A DNA stretch of 6,697 nt, taken from Nitrospira lenta (GTDB taxonomy: Bacteria > Nitrospirota > Nitrospiria > Nitrospirales > Nitrospiraceae). Made by a program: the position numbers and the translations under genes. The DNA lies in assembly GCA_945906715.1 (NCBI GenBank), contig CAMDRK010000143.1, positions 1 to 6,697 on the forward strand. Direction: 5' to 3'. The notes beneath the pieces are model-generated. The model searched no databases and had not been told where the DNA came from. It saw nothing but the letters and a program-made list of their open reading frames with translations. The stretch's first letter is position 1. Each line of letters starts with the position of its first letter. This document shows, piece by piece, positions 1 to 6,227 of the stretch.

Positions 1-474
1 ATGGCGGCTCCACCACAACCGGCTTCGCCAATGGCTTCCACAGCTGTCCAATCGGCGGGGCAGGGCCAGCAGCCTCCCACGATGGAAGACCGCGCCGCCG
101 CTCCTGCGCCGATGATGAAGGCACAGTACCCACCTCTTCCCGCAGGCGCCCAGGTAAAACCAGTCGCGAAGCGCCCATCGGCCATCGTCAACAAGGACGC
201 CGTGGCCCGTGTGCAGTCACAGCAGGCGGCGATGAAGACAAAGGCTGCACAGCCGGCGGGCATTTCCCCTGGGGATATGCAGAGTTTGGGAGAAGGACTG
301 GGGGACGCGTTGCGGACGTTCAAGCACGCGGTTGCCGATGTCCGCAATTCGGTTGAACCTGAGATACGGACAATCCAAGCCGAGATGGATTCTGCCCAGA
401 AGGAATTCCAGCAATCCATCGAAGCGGTCAAAGAACTACCCACCTTACACGAAGAACCTCCTAAGCAAGCGTGA
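1..474 (+). CDS. C-terminal part of a protein with a TatA/TatB-like amphipathic helix (probably 5'-truncated)
   Basis: An open frame runs from the first base of the window to TGA at 472-474 (157 residues). An ATG happens to occupy bases 1-3, but the frame is open to the window edge, so it may be an internal Met of a longer gene. Residues 1-90 are low complexity, rich in Pro, Ala and Gln, with no membrane segment or signal peptide. Residues 93-115 (MQSLGEGLGDALRTFKHAV and following) resemble the amphipathic helix of TatA/TatB, where LGxGLGxxLRxFKxA follows the membrane anchor in twin-arginine translocase subunits. Residues 116-145 continue as a charged helix, as in TatB. In a canonical TatA/B the helix directly follows the membrane segment, whereas here a roughly 90-residue linker precedes it. 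Any membrane anchor must therefore lie upstream of the window. The stop overlaps the next gene's start (GTGA), suggesting one operon. The Tat assignment is a tentative inference; an unrelated coiled-coil protein is the alternative. Confidence 0.55.
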   Translation: MAAPPQPASPMASTAVQSAGQGQQPPTMEDRAAAPAPMMKAQYPPLPAGAQVKPVAKRPSAIVNKDAVARVQSQQAAMKTKAAQPAGISPGDMQSLGEGLGDALRTFKHAVADVRNSVEPEIRTIQAEMDSAQKEFQQSIEAVKELPTLHEEPPKQA

Positions 475-1229
475 ACTGGGGTATTACATCCTCTCGCACC
501 ATCGGGTCTGTCGTTCTCCTGTCAGTCTTCTGGTTCACCGGTTGTGTCCAGGATTCTCCGCCTTCATCGAGGGAGCGCACGTTCTCTCTCATGCTGGAAT
601 TGCTCCATGATGAGGCGCCGGAGGTGCGGCGGGTTGCTGTAGAGTCTCTGGGCAAGATCGGCGACCCGCGAGCTGTGGATTCCATTCTCTCCCTCAAGCA
701 GGATCCGTCAGCCATAGTCCGCGAAGCGTCGGTACTGGCCATGGGGCGATTGAAACCCACAGCGACCGAGGGAGTCGTGGCCCTGTTGACGCAGGCACTG
801 GAGGATCCTGTCGAATCGGTTCGGCAGGCAGCGGTTGTGGCAATCGGCGAGATCGAGCCAGGTACTCGATTGCTCCAGCCTGTCGTAGGGTTACTGAGAT
901 CTTCGGATGCAACGATTAGGAAAGCGGCGGTGCAGGCATTGCTGCAAGTTGATGCAAGCCAATCGATTCCCGCGCTTGTCGCAGCAGGGCGTGATTCCGA
1001 TGCGGAGGTTCGTCAGGGCATTGTCGCGGCAGTGGGTGAATGGGGAGGGGCGGCGGTTTCGCCTTGGCTCAGAGAACGTCTCGCTGAAGATCCCGCGCCA
1101 GAGGTGCGCGCAGAAGCGGCCTATCGTTTGGGATTACTCAGCGATTCTGATTCGAGGGCCGCGCTTGAATCGACGATGGCGAAGGATCCGGACAGCGGGG
1201 TCCGCCGCTGGGCGAAACGGGGATTTTAA
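471..1229 (+). CDS. HEAT-repeat lipoprotein
   Basis: The gene encodes 252 residues from GTG at 471, which shares the bases GTGA with the stop of the upstream frame. No strong Shine-Dalgarno is visible, so translation is probably coupled. The N-terminus is a lipoprotein signal: Arg9, a hydrophobic stretch at residues 11-22, then F-T-G-C with the lipidated Cys at residue 25. This also supports the GTG start, because any later start would destroy the signal. The mature part is almost entirely HEAT/PBS-lyase-type repeats of about 31-33 residues, with the D-x-x-x-x-VR-x-x-A-x-x-A-hydrophobic-G pattern near residues 47-65, 77-94, 111-130, 144-161, 175-192, 206-225 and 238-250. Such alpha-solenoids are protein-binding scaffolds. 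No catalytic residues of phycobilin lyases are evident, and the family name should not be read as function. The likely location is a membrane-anchored periplasmic scaffold. The partner is unknown; the preceding gene is the obvious candidate. The stop codon overlaps the convergent PilZ gene. Confidence 0.88.
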   Translation: MNWGITSSRTIGSVVLLSVFWFTGCVQDSPPSSRERTFSLMLELLHDEAPEVRRVAVESLGKIGDPRAVDSILSLKQDPSAIVREASVLAMGRLKPTATEGVVALLTQALEDPVESVRQAAVVAIGEIEPGTRLLQPVVGLLRSSDATIRKAAVQALLQVDASQSIPALVAAGRDSDAEVRQGIVAAVGEWGGAAVSPWLRERLAEDPAPEVRAEAAYRLGLLSDSDSRAALESTMAKDPDSGVRRWAKRGF

Positions 1230-1744
1230 GCGGATACGCGTGAACGATTTAACGCATCGACAAGTTCGACCAGCTCGATGCGAGCCTTTTCGTCGATTTC
1301 GATAAATTTGACGCCCATTCCGGGGAAGAGCAGATTCCGTTCAGGTTTGTTACGGGTCCAGGCGACCTTCGTTTTGGCCGTATGTTTTTCCCAAGGACGA
1401 TCGGGCAGGGAAAACTCGACGGATAGCTCGGTTCCAGGAGCCAAGGGGGTGCTGCTTTCGATGAATAACCCGCCTGCACCGATGCCGCCGGTTAAGCTGT
1501 CGAACTGCTTGCCTTCCGGGGTCGTGTAGCGAACCTTCATGGCGAGCGGGGCTCTCGGATGAGAGCGCGCATGGGCGAATCTCACGTCATCGTCGGTGGC
1601 AAGAATTTGTTCAATGACTCCTCCCCACGGCAGGGCGCCGAGCAGTTTTCCCGTGGCACTGTAGAGCGTGACCACTTCCTGGTCGGCATTCATTTCAAGG
1701 ACTTTGCCTTCATGGTGTTCCGTTGTGATCACAGGAAATTTCAT
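1226..1744 (-). CDS. PilZ-fold protein, distal copy of a tandem pair
   Basis: I start this gene at ATG 1744 (172 residues, MKFPVITT...). A longer frame back to a TTG at 1816 would overlap the upstream gene's stop, and its extra 24 residues have no counterpart in the paralogue. A weak Shine-Dalgarno (GGAA) lies a few bases upstream of the ATG. Residues 1-50 form a beta-rich N-terminal segment. The PilZ domain spans about residues 58-165, with the RxxxR motif RSHPR at 60-64. The second motif, normally D/N-x-S-x-x-G, reads G87-I-G89-A-G-G92-LFIES, so the Asp/Asn and Ser are both Gly. PGMGVKFIEI at 141-150 is the conserved C-terminal strand common in PilZ proteins. PilZ domains usually bind cyclic di-GMP and control motility, secretion or exopolysaccharide. 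With the second motif degraded, binding is uncertain. The protein looks cytoplasmic, with no signal peptide or membrane segment. It is likely cotranscribed with the upstream paralogue, 55 bp away. Confidence 0.87.
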   Translation of the reverse strand: MKFPVITTEHHEGKVLEMNADQEVVTLYSATGKLLGALPWGGVIEQILATDDDVRFAHARSHPRAPLAMKVRYTTPEGKQFDSLTGGIGAGGLFIESSTPLAPGTELSVEFSLPDRPWEKHTAKTKVAWTRNKPERNLLFPGMGVKFIEIDEKARIELVELVDALNRSRVSA

Positions 1745-1799
1745 GCTCAGTTCCAAGCAGTATTGAATGTGGAGCAATCCAGTGGCAGATGCATAGTGA

Positions 1800-2318
1800 C
1801 TAGGCCGGCGATCCAACAGTCTGGAGGGACTTCACCAGTTCCAGTACGCGGTTTCTGATTTCTTGGTCAATCTCCGTAAAGCGCACCCCCATGCCTGGGC
1901 TAAATGTATATTGGTCTGCTTTAGGACAGACCCACGCGACGAGACCTTTCGCCGGCAACCATTTTGACGGCTCCTCCGGTAGAGAAAATTCAAGAGCGAG
2001 CGTGGTGCCGATCGGTAACGGGCTCAGGCTTTCGATAAAGAGCCCGCCTCCGCCGATACCTCCTGCGCGGCTTTCAAGCTGCTGACCTTCCGGGGTTGTG
2101 TATTTGACATGGAAGGTGAGTGTCACGCGCGGCTCATTTCTGGTTTCACGGCTCGCTTGGGGCTTACGGTAGGCCAGAATCTGGTCGATGACGAAGTCCC
2201 AGGATAGGTTGCCCATAGGTTCGCCATTGATCCCCAGGAGGGTGATCAATTCACGGTTTGCATCAAGGTCAAGAGCCTTCCCCTTGTGTCGAAGGCTTGA
2301 AGACACGGGATATCTCAC
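1800..2318 (-). CDS. PilZ-fold protein, proximal copy of a tandem pair
   Basis: The start chosen is GTG at 2318, giving 172 residues (VRYPVSSS...). It is supported by a GGAGG at 2323-2327, by gapless end-to-end alignment with the neighbouring paralogue (about 76 of 172 identical by eye), and by a promoter at 2347-2374. That promoter would lie inside the coding region if the longer starts at ATG 2366 or GTG 2462 were used. The PilZ domain has RNEPR at residues 60-64 and G87-I-G89-G-G-G92-LFIES in place of the D/N-x-S-x-x-G motif, the same double loss seen in the other copy. VKYTTPEG at 71-78 and PGMGVRFTEI at 141-150 are the best conserved blocks between the copies. No signal peptide or membrane helix is present. 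The gene is the first of a two-gene unit. Its role is unknown beyond the fold; it may be a regulator that uses its PilZ surface for protein binding or binds c-di-GMP atypically. Confidence 0.87.
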   Translation of the reverse strand: MRYPVSSSLRHKGKALDLDANRELITLLGINGEPMGNLSWDFVIDQILAYRKPQASRETRNEPRVTLTFHVKYTTPEGQQLESRAGGIGGGGLFIESLSPLPIGTTLALEFSLPEEPSKWLPAKGLVAWVCPKADQYTFSPGMGVRFTEIDQEIRNRVLELVKSLQTVGSPA

Positions 2319-2322
2319 AGGT

Positions 2323-2327
2323 CCTCC
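2323..2327 (-). promoter_or_regulatory. Shine-Dalgarno GGAGG that fixes the start of the proximal PilZ gene
   Basis: On the minus strand GGAGG is followed by ACCT and then GTG at 2318. The spacer is short (4 nt) but the same as that before clpX in this window. No comparable site precedes the longer alternative starts. Confidence 0.6.
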
Positions 2328-2346
2328 ATGTTCAATCTGTAGCGCA

Positions 2347-2374
2347 AGTATAGCGCAGCATTTCATCTTGTCGA
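2347..2374 (-). promoter_or_regulatory. Sigma70-like promoter of the tandem PilZ genes
   Basis: On the minus strand TCGACA (2369-2374, 5 of 6 to consensus) is separated by 16 bp from TATACT (2347-2352, 5 of 6). Transcription would begin near 2340, leaving a leader of about 20 nt that contains the GGAGG before GTG 2318. No operator is evident. Confidence 0.55.
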
Positions 2375-2458
2375 GGGAAAGCGTAGAGCCATGAGGGGCG
2401 TCAAGGCTCGGGAGGAAGAGAGAGCAAGGAGTATTCCAGAATGGAAGATGTGAGGGAA

Positions 2459-2489
2459 CCACCAGGCCAGGGTGTTCCTGGCCTGGTGG
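2459..2489 (-). terminator. Perfect 12-bp hairpin downstream of clpX, possible terminator
   Basis: CCACCAGGCCAG (2459-2470) and CTGGCCTGGTGG (2478-2489) are perfect reverse complements around a 7-nt loop. The hairpin lies 53 nt past the clpX stop and upstream of the PilZ promoter, the expected place to insulate the two units. No T-run follows on either strand (minus side reads GGTTCCCTCACATC past the arm), so it is not a textbook intrinsic terminator. It could instead stabilise the 3' end of the clpX message or bind a protein. Confidence 0.5.
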
Positions 2490-2509
2490 ACACTGCCTCG
2501 AGCGCCCGT

Positions 2510-2538
2510 TTGGCGAGTAAAAACGCTACAGTTATAAT
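2510..2538 (+). promoter_or_regulatory. Candidate promoter reading antisense into the clpX 3' end
   Basis: TTGGCG (2510-2515, 4 of 6 to consensus) is followed after 17 bp by a perfect TATAAT (2533-2538). Transcription would start near 2545 and run antisense to clpX. No protein gene lies downstream on this strand. The match may be chance. Confidence 0.25.
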
Positions 2539-2541
2539 GAC

Positions 2542-3798
2542 TTAGGCGGTCTTCACATCCTTGTCTTGTTCAAAGATTCGGATGGGAGCGTGCTTGCCGA
2601 GGATGGCATCTTCGGTAATGAGGACTTCCTTAATCTGCTTCTGAGAGGGGGCATCATACATCACGTCCAGCATCACGTCTTCGAGGATGGCGCGCAAGCC
2701 TCGCGCCCCGGTTTTCTGGAGAAACGCTTTCCGTGCGATCGCCCCGAGCGCGCCTTCCGTGAACTTGAGCTTCACCTTTTCAAAGGAGAGTAGTTTCTCA
2801 TACTGCTTCGTGAGCGCGTTTTTCGGTTCGGTCAGGATTCGAATGAGGGCTCGTTCATCCAGCTCATCCAACGTGGCGACGACCGGCAGCCGGCCGACGA
2901 ACTCCGGGATCAAGCCGTACTTGAGGAAGTCTTCCGGCTGAACTTTCGCAAATAGTTCGCCAAGCCGTATCTCACTCCGTCCGCGAACTTCGGCTCCGAA
3001 TCCCATCGCCTTCCGATTCAATCGTTGCTCGATAATGTGTTCGAGCCCGACGAACGCTCCGCCACAGATGAAGAGGATGTTGCTCGTATTGACCTGAATG
3101 AATTCTTGGTGCGGATGCTTGCGCCCGCCTTGAGGCGGCACGTTGGCAACGGTTCCCTCGATGAGCTTGAGCAGCGCCTGTTGGACCCCTTCGCCCGAGA
3201 CGTCGCGGGTAATGGAAGGACTGTCGCTCTTGCGGCTGATCTTGTCGATTTCATCGATGTAGACAATGCCACGCTCGGCCCGTTCCACATCGTAGTCCGC
3301 TGCTTGCAGAAGCTTCAGGATGATGTTTTCCACGTCTTCACCGACGTACCCTGCCTCGGTGAGCGTGGTCGCATCGGCCAACGTAAAGGGGACGTCCAAG
3401 TACTTCGCGAGGGTTTGGGCCAACAGTGTTTTGCCTGTGCCGGTGGGCCCCAACATGAGGATGTTGCCCTTCTGGAGTTGCACGTCGTCAACGTCTTTAT
3501 CCTTGGACGAGATTCGCTTGTAGTGGTTATGAACGGCTACCGCGAGGATTCGTTTGGCCCGTTCCTGCCCCACAACGTATTGGTCCAAGTGGTGTTTGAT
3601 TTCCACCGGCTTTTTGAGTTTCGATGAAATCTCTTCTTTGGCCTCTTCCCAATCCTCGGCAATGATGTCGTTACAGAGGTTGACGCACTCGTCGCAGATG
3701 TAGACGGTGGGTCCGGCAATCAATTTGCGGACCTCGTCGCGGCTCTTTCCACAGAACGAACAACGGAGATGTCGATCCATCTTATCCGGCTTCCCCAT
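2542..3798 (-). CDS. clpX: ATP-dependent Clp protease ATP-binding subunit ClpX
   Basis: This is a full-length 418-residue AAA+ unfoldase. It recognises tagged or misfolded substrates, unfolds them with ATP in the cytoplasm and threads them into ClpP. The N-terminal zinc-binding domain has Cys13, Cys16, Cys35 and Cys38. The AAA+ module shows Walker A GPTGTGKT at 117-124, pore loop GYVG at 150-153, Walker B IVYIDEID with D182 and E183, the RKH pore-entrance loop at 226-228, an arginine-finger region GRLP at 302-305 and sensor 2 GARGLR at 364-369. The ClpP-docking tripeptide, IGF in E. coli, is MGF at 265-267, a conservative variant. The start is ATG 3798, with GAGGAGG at 3803-3809 just upstream. 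A second Met at residue 7 is less well placed. Only 14 bp separate it from the clpP stop, so the Shine-Dalgarno nearly abuts that stop and the two genes are surely cotranscribed. No lon gene follows; the next genes on this strand are the PilZ pair. Confidence 0.98.
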   Translation of the reverse strand: MGKPDKMDRHLRCSFCGKSRDEVRKLIAGPTVYICDECVNLCNDIIAEDWEEAKEEISSKLKKPVEIKHHLDQYVVGQERAKRILAVAVHNHYKRISSKDKDVDDVQLQKGNILMLGPTGTGKTLLAQTLAKYLDVPFTLADATTLTEAGYVGEDVENIILKLLQAADYDVERAERGIVYIDEIDKISRKSDSPSITRDVSGEGVQQALLKLIEGTVANVPPQGGRKHPHQEFIQVNTSNILFICGGAFVGLEHIIEQRLNRKAMGFGAEVRGRSEIRLGELFAKVQPEDFLKYGLIPEFVGRLPVVATLDELDERALIRILTEPKNALTKQYEKLLSFEKVKLKFTEGALGAIARKAFLQKTGARGLRAILEDVMLDVMYDAPSQKQIKEVLITEDAILGKHAPIRIFEQDKDVKTA

Positions 3799-3812
3799 GC
3801 GCCCTCCTCGTG

Positions 3813-4448
3813 TTACTTGTCCTTGGTCGCGTCTTTCCCTGCATCGCCACCGACGGCCTTCAGGAGTTTCGGTGGCCGTGTAATAACTTCGTCGATGAGA
3901 CCGTACCGCTTCGCTTCTTCTGCCGACATGAAGTAGTCTCGTTCAGTGTCCAGGGCTATCTTCTCAAGCGGCTGGCCGGTATGTTTGGCCATGATCTCAT
4001 TGAGCCGTTCGCGGATTTTCAAGATCTCTCTGGCATGAATGTCGATCTCAGTGGCTTGCCCGGAAAATCCACCCATGGGCTGGTGAATCATGACCCTTGC
4101 ATTCGGCAGGGCAAATCGCTTCCCTTTGGTTCCGGCGGTGAGCAAGAAGGCCCCCATACTGGCGGCCTGGCCCAGGCAGATGGTGTTGATCGGGGGCTTT
4201 ACATACTGCATGGTGTCGTAAATGCCTAATCCTGCGGTGACGCTTCCCCCGGGGGAGTTGACGTAGAGATTGATGTCTTTTTCAGGATCCTCCGCTTCCA
4301 AAAACAAGAGCTGGGCAATGATCAGGTTGGCAAAGATGTCGTCGATCGGAGCACCGAGGAAGATGATCCGGTCTTTTAGTAGCCGAGAATAAATGTCGTA
4401 GGCGCGTTCGCCTCGGTTCGTTGTCTCAATAACAATGGGAACAAGCAT
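3813..4448 (-). CDS. clpP: ATP-dependent Clp protease proteolytic subunit ClpP
   Basis: A 211-residue serine peptidase (family S14) that assembles into the double-heptamer chamber served by ClpX. The catalytic triad is Ser97 in GQAASMGA, His122 in MIHQP and Asp171 in ERDYFMS, the same numbers as mature E. coli ClpP. The protein begins directly at the mature-like LVPIVIETTNRGERAYDIYSRLL, so there is essentially no N-terminal propeptide. The NSPGGSV oxyanion-strand motif is at 64-70 and the handle-helix region at about 125-155. The C-terminal tail (about 194-211) is charged and Lys/Asp-rich, as is variable in the family. The start is ATG 4448, preceded by AGGAAAG at suitable distance. The gene lies between tig and clpX on one strand. 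A 126-bp palindromic element begins 22 bp upstream of the start and may affect readthrough from tig. Confidence 0.98.
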   Translation of the reverse strand: MLVPIVIETTNRGERAYDIYSRLLKDRIIFLGAPIDDIFANLIIAQLLFLEAEDPEKDINLYVNSPGGSVTAGLGIYDTMQYVKPPINTICLGQAASMGAFLLTAGTKGKRFALPNARVMIHQPMGGFSGQATEIDIHAREILKIRERLNEIMAKHTGQPLEKIALDTERDYFMSAEEAKRYGLIDEVITRPPKLLKAVGGDAGKDATKDK

Positions 4449-4470
4449 GCACGTCTTTCCTTTCCGATAA

Positions 4471-4596
4471 GCGGGATGCTGAAAAAACCCGCCAGCGTCG
4501 TTCTCGCGTCGTTCAGATCCTCAACGTACCCCAGAGGGTACGCCTCCGGTCTTCACTCGCTGCGGCCTTGCTGGACGGCTTTTTTGAGCATCCCGC
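4471..4596. repeat. MITE/REP-like palindromic element between tig and clpP
   Basis: The ends form near-perfect inverted repeats of about 27 bp: GCGGGATGCT then G-AAAAAA at 4471-4487, mirrored by TTTTTT-G-AGCATCCCGC ending at 4596. Only two single-base differences and one extra base separate the arms. The pairing continues inward through CCGCCAGC/GCTGGACGG. The centre carries a second hairpin, CGTACCC (4525-4531) / GGGTACG (4536-4542), with a CAGA loop. There is no reading frame of note. The inner stem followed by T6 occurs on both strands, so it has the geometry of a bidirectional intrinsic terminator. No target-site duplication is obvious. I recall similar elements scattered in Nitrospira genomes, unverified here. 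The remaining tig-clpP spacer (4597-4706) shows no convincing promoter. Confidence 0.75.
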
Positions 4597-4706
4597 GTGG
4601 TCCGTTCCTGTTACTCGAAATCTACTGACAACGAAATCAGGCGACCCACAGAGTTTTTCCGCAGCCTATTGAAGCCAAGGTGCAAAGCCGGCCCCGCACT
4701 TCGGCA

Positions 4707-6014
4707 CTATCCCTGAATCACCGCGTTGCGGTAGACGAAATCCAGGGCTTTATCCACCAAAGTCCTGGTACGTAATTCTTCGATAGACTCTTGTCCGCCG
4801 GCTTTGATCATCTTGACGAGTTCGGCGGCCGGCATCTTGAGGTCCGAGGCCAGCCGCATGATTTCAGCATTGAAATCGTCTTGCGTGACGGTCAGCCCTT
4901 CTTTTTCGGCGATCTCTTCCAGCACGAGGCTGAGCTTCACACGGCGTGCCGCTTCGTCCCGATATTCCTGTCGAAGGCTTGTGAGATCCTCCGTGGCGGG
5001 CGATTCCTGGGCGCCACCCTTTTGTTGCTGCTGCATGTGCTGACGGATGATGGCCTCCAGTTCACGTTCTACCAGGGTCTCCGGGAGATCGAAGTGATGG
5101 GTCTCTACGAGCCGTTTCATGATCGTATCTTTATGTATGTCCTCGATTTCTCGCTTCAACGCCTGTTCCATCCCGTCACGCAGCTTGTCTTTGATCTCCT
5201 GGAGCGAGTTGTAGGGGCCGCAATCTTTGGCAAATTCATCGTCCAGGTCAGGCAGCTTCTTTTCCTTGACGGACTTGATCGTCAGGGTGAATACAACCGT
5301 CTTGCCGGCAACGCGAGGATCGGGATGACTGTCTGGGTACGGCTGGGAAATTTCGAGCGCCTCCCCCTCTTTCTTCCCCCCGACATGCGAATCAATTTCC
5401 AAGCCCAAAACGGATGCGTGTGATCCGACCTTGTGGAGTTGACCGTCCTTCTTCGTGCCTTCCAACGGCGCGCCATCGAGTGTGCCTTGCAGGTCCAGGA
5501 CGATATAGTCTCCATCCACGATGGCATGGCCGGCTGGGGTGGCTTCCAGGCGAGCCTGTTGTTCGCGCAAGACTTCAAGGCCACGGTCGAGCTGTTCGTC
5601 GGTGATGGTACGATTGTCGGGTTTGAGTGACATCGGGCTGGGCGCCTTATAGTCCCGCAACTGAATTTTCGGCTTGATCTCGACGGTCGCGGTAAAGGTA
5701 AAGGGCTCGTTCTTCTTAATCTTGACTCTATCCAGCGGGGGGATTTCAACGTGGACCGGCACAATGCCCGCCTGGCGGACGGCCTTTTCGTAGAAGTCCG
5801 GGACGAGGCTTCGGATCACGTCCTCTTCCACGGTTTTGGCATAGCGCTTTTCCAGCAAGGCCAAGGGTACCTTGCCAGGGCGAAATCCCGGGATATTGAC
5901 CTGGCGGTTCAGCTCGACGTAGGCGCGAGCAAGCCGTTGAGTGACCTCATCGGCCGGCACCTCAATCTTGAGGGCACGTTTCATCGGTCCTAGTTCAGTC
6001 ACTTCCATGTTCAT
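4707..6014 (-). CDS. tig: Trigger factor, ribosome-associated chaperone
   Basis: The protein is 435 residues, close to the usual 430-450. Trigger factor docks at the ribosomal tunnel exit and shields nascent chains. The N-terminal ribosome-binding domain (about 1-115) carries the signature GFRPGKVP at 43-50. The FKBP-like PPIase domain is at about 165-250, from GDYIVLDLQG to VVFTLTIKSVKEKKLP. The helical C-terminal substrate cradle is at about 255-435, with a Gln-rich patch near 315-320. In the PPIase domain the usual MIPGFE segment reads SVLGLE (201-206), replacing a phenylalanine important for prolyl isomerase activity in E. coli. Isomerase activity may therefore be weak, as in many non-enteric homologues. 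I start at ATG 6014, because AAGGG at 6027-6031 is 12 nt away but 18 nt from the alternative ATG at 6008. The gene lies 59 bp downstream of tRNA-Leu with no clear terminator or own promoter, and is followed by clpP and clpX. Confidence 0.97.
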   Translation of the reverse strand: MNMEVTELGPMKRALKIEVPADEVTQRLARAYVELNRQVNIPGFRPGKVPLALLEKRYAKTVEEDVIRSLVPDFYEKAVRQAGIVPVHVEIPPLDRVKIKKNEPFTFTATVEIKPKIQLRDYKAPSPMSLKPDNRTITDEQLDRGLEVLREQQARLEATPAGHAIVDGDYIVLDLQGTLDGAPLEGTKKDGQLHKVGSHASVLGLEIDSHVGGKKEGEALEISQPYPDSHPDPRVAGKTVVFTLTIKSVKEKKLPDLDDEFAKDCGPYNSLQEIKDKLRDGMEQALKREIEDIHKDTIMKRLVETHHFDLPETLVERELEAIIRQHMQQQQKGGAQESPATEDLTSLRQEYRDEAARRVKLSLVLEEIAEKEGLTVTQDDFNAEIMRLASDLKMPAAELVKMIKAGGQESIEELRTRTLVDKALDFVYRNAVIQG

Positions 6015-6073
6015 AGCTGGCGCGTACCCTTTTCTTTCTTAAGTAGCCTTGCGCGGGCTGCCTGGTCGTGGTC

Positions 6074-6156
6074 TGGTGCGAGAGGGGGGACTTGAACCCC
6101 CACGGTTACCCACGAGATCCTAAGTCTCGCGCGTCTGCCAGTTCCGCCACTCTCGC
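6074..6156 (-). tRNA. tRNA-Leu, anticodon UAG
   Basis: The minus strand folds as a class II tRNA. The acceptor GCGAGAG (5' end at 6156) pairs with CTCTCGC, followed by discriminator A and an encoded CCA (6074-6076). The D region GGCGGAACTGGCAGACGC is typical of tRNA-Leu. The anticodon stem CGAGA/TCTCG encloses loop CTTAGGA with anticodon TAG (complement of 6120-6122), reading CUN leucine codons. The variable region TGGGTAACCGT is short for a leucine tRNA. The T arm GGGGG-TTCAAGT-CCCCC is perfect. The gene precedes tig on the same strand. Confidence 0.97.
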
Positions 6157-6166
6157 ATGGTGGGGT

Positions 6167-6188
6167 CTTCGGGAGCCGACTCCTGAAG
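6167..6188 (-). other. Hairpin in the leader just upstream of tRNA-Leu
   Basis: CTTC-G-GGAG (6167-6175) and CTCC-T-GAAG (6180-6188) form an inverted repeat of eight pairs with one mismatch around a 4-nt loop. It lies 10 nt before the mature tRNA 5' end. It would form in the precursor RNA and could influence processing. Its function is inferred from position only. Confidence 0.4.
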
Positions 6189-6227
6189 GGTGAGCAAGCA
6201 AACGAAAGCTCATATTTCTGTATGTAT

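Noticed and set aside
1745..1816. N-terminal extension of the distal PilZ protein from TTG 1816
   Set aside because: It would overlap the upstream gene's stop, starts with a rare codon, and breaks the exact 172-residue match to the paralogue.
2367..2462. N-terminal extension of the proximal PilZ protein from GTG 2462
   Set aside because: It lies upstream of the promoter and the SD and has no counterpart in the paralogue.
3025..3627. 200-residue open frame on the plus strand inside clpX
   Set aside because: It is entirely antisense to a well-conserved clpX with intact motifs, and its product shows no recognisable domain. It is a GC-driven shadow frame.
4791..5423. 210-residue open frame on the plus strand inside tig
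   Set aside because: It is antisense to trigger factor, with no ribosome binding site or domain; treated as a shadow of the tig coding pattern.
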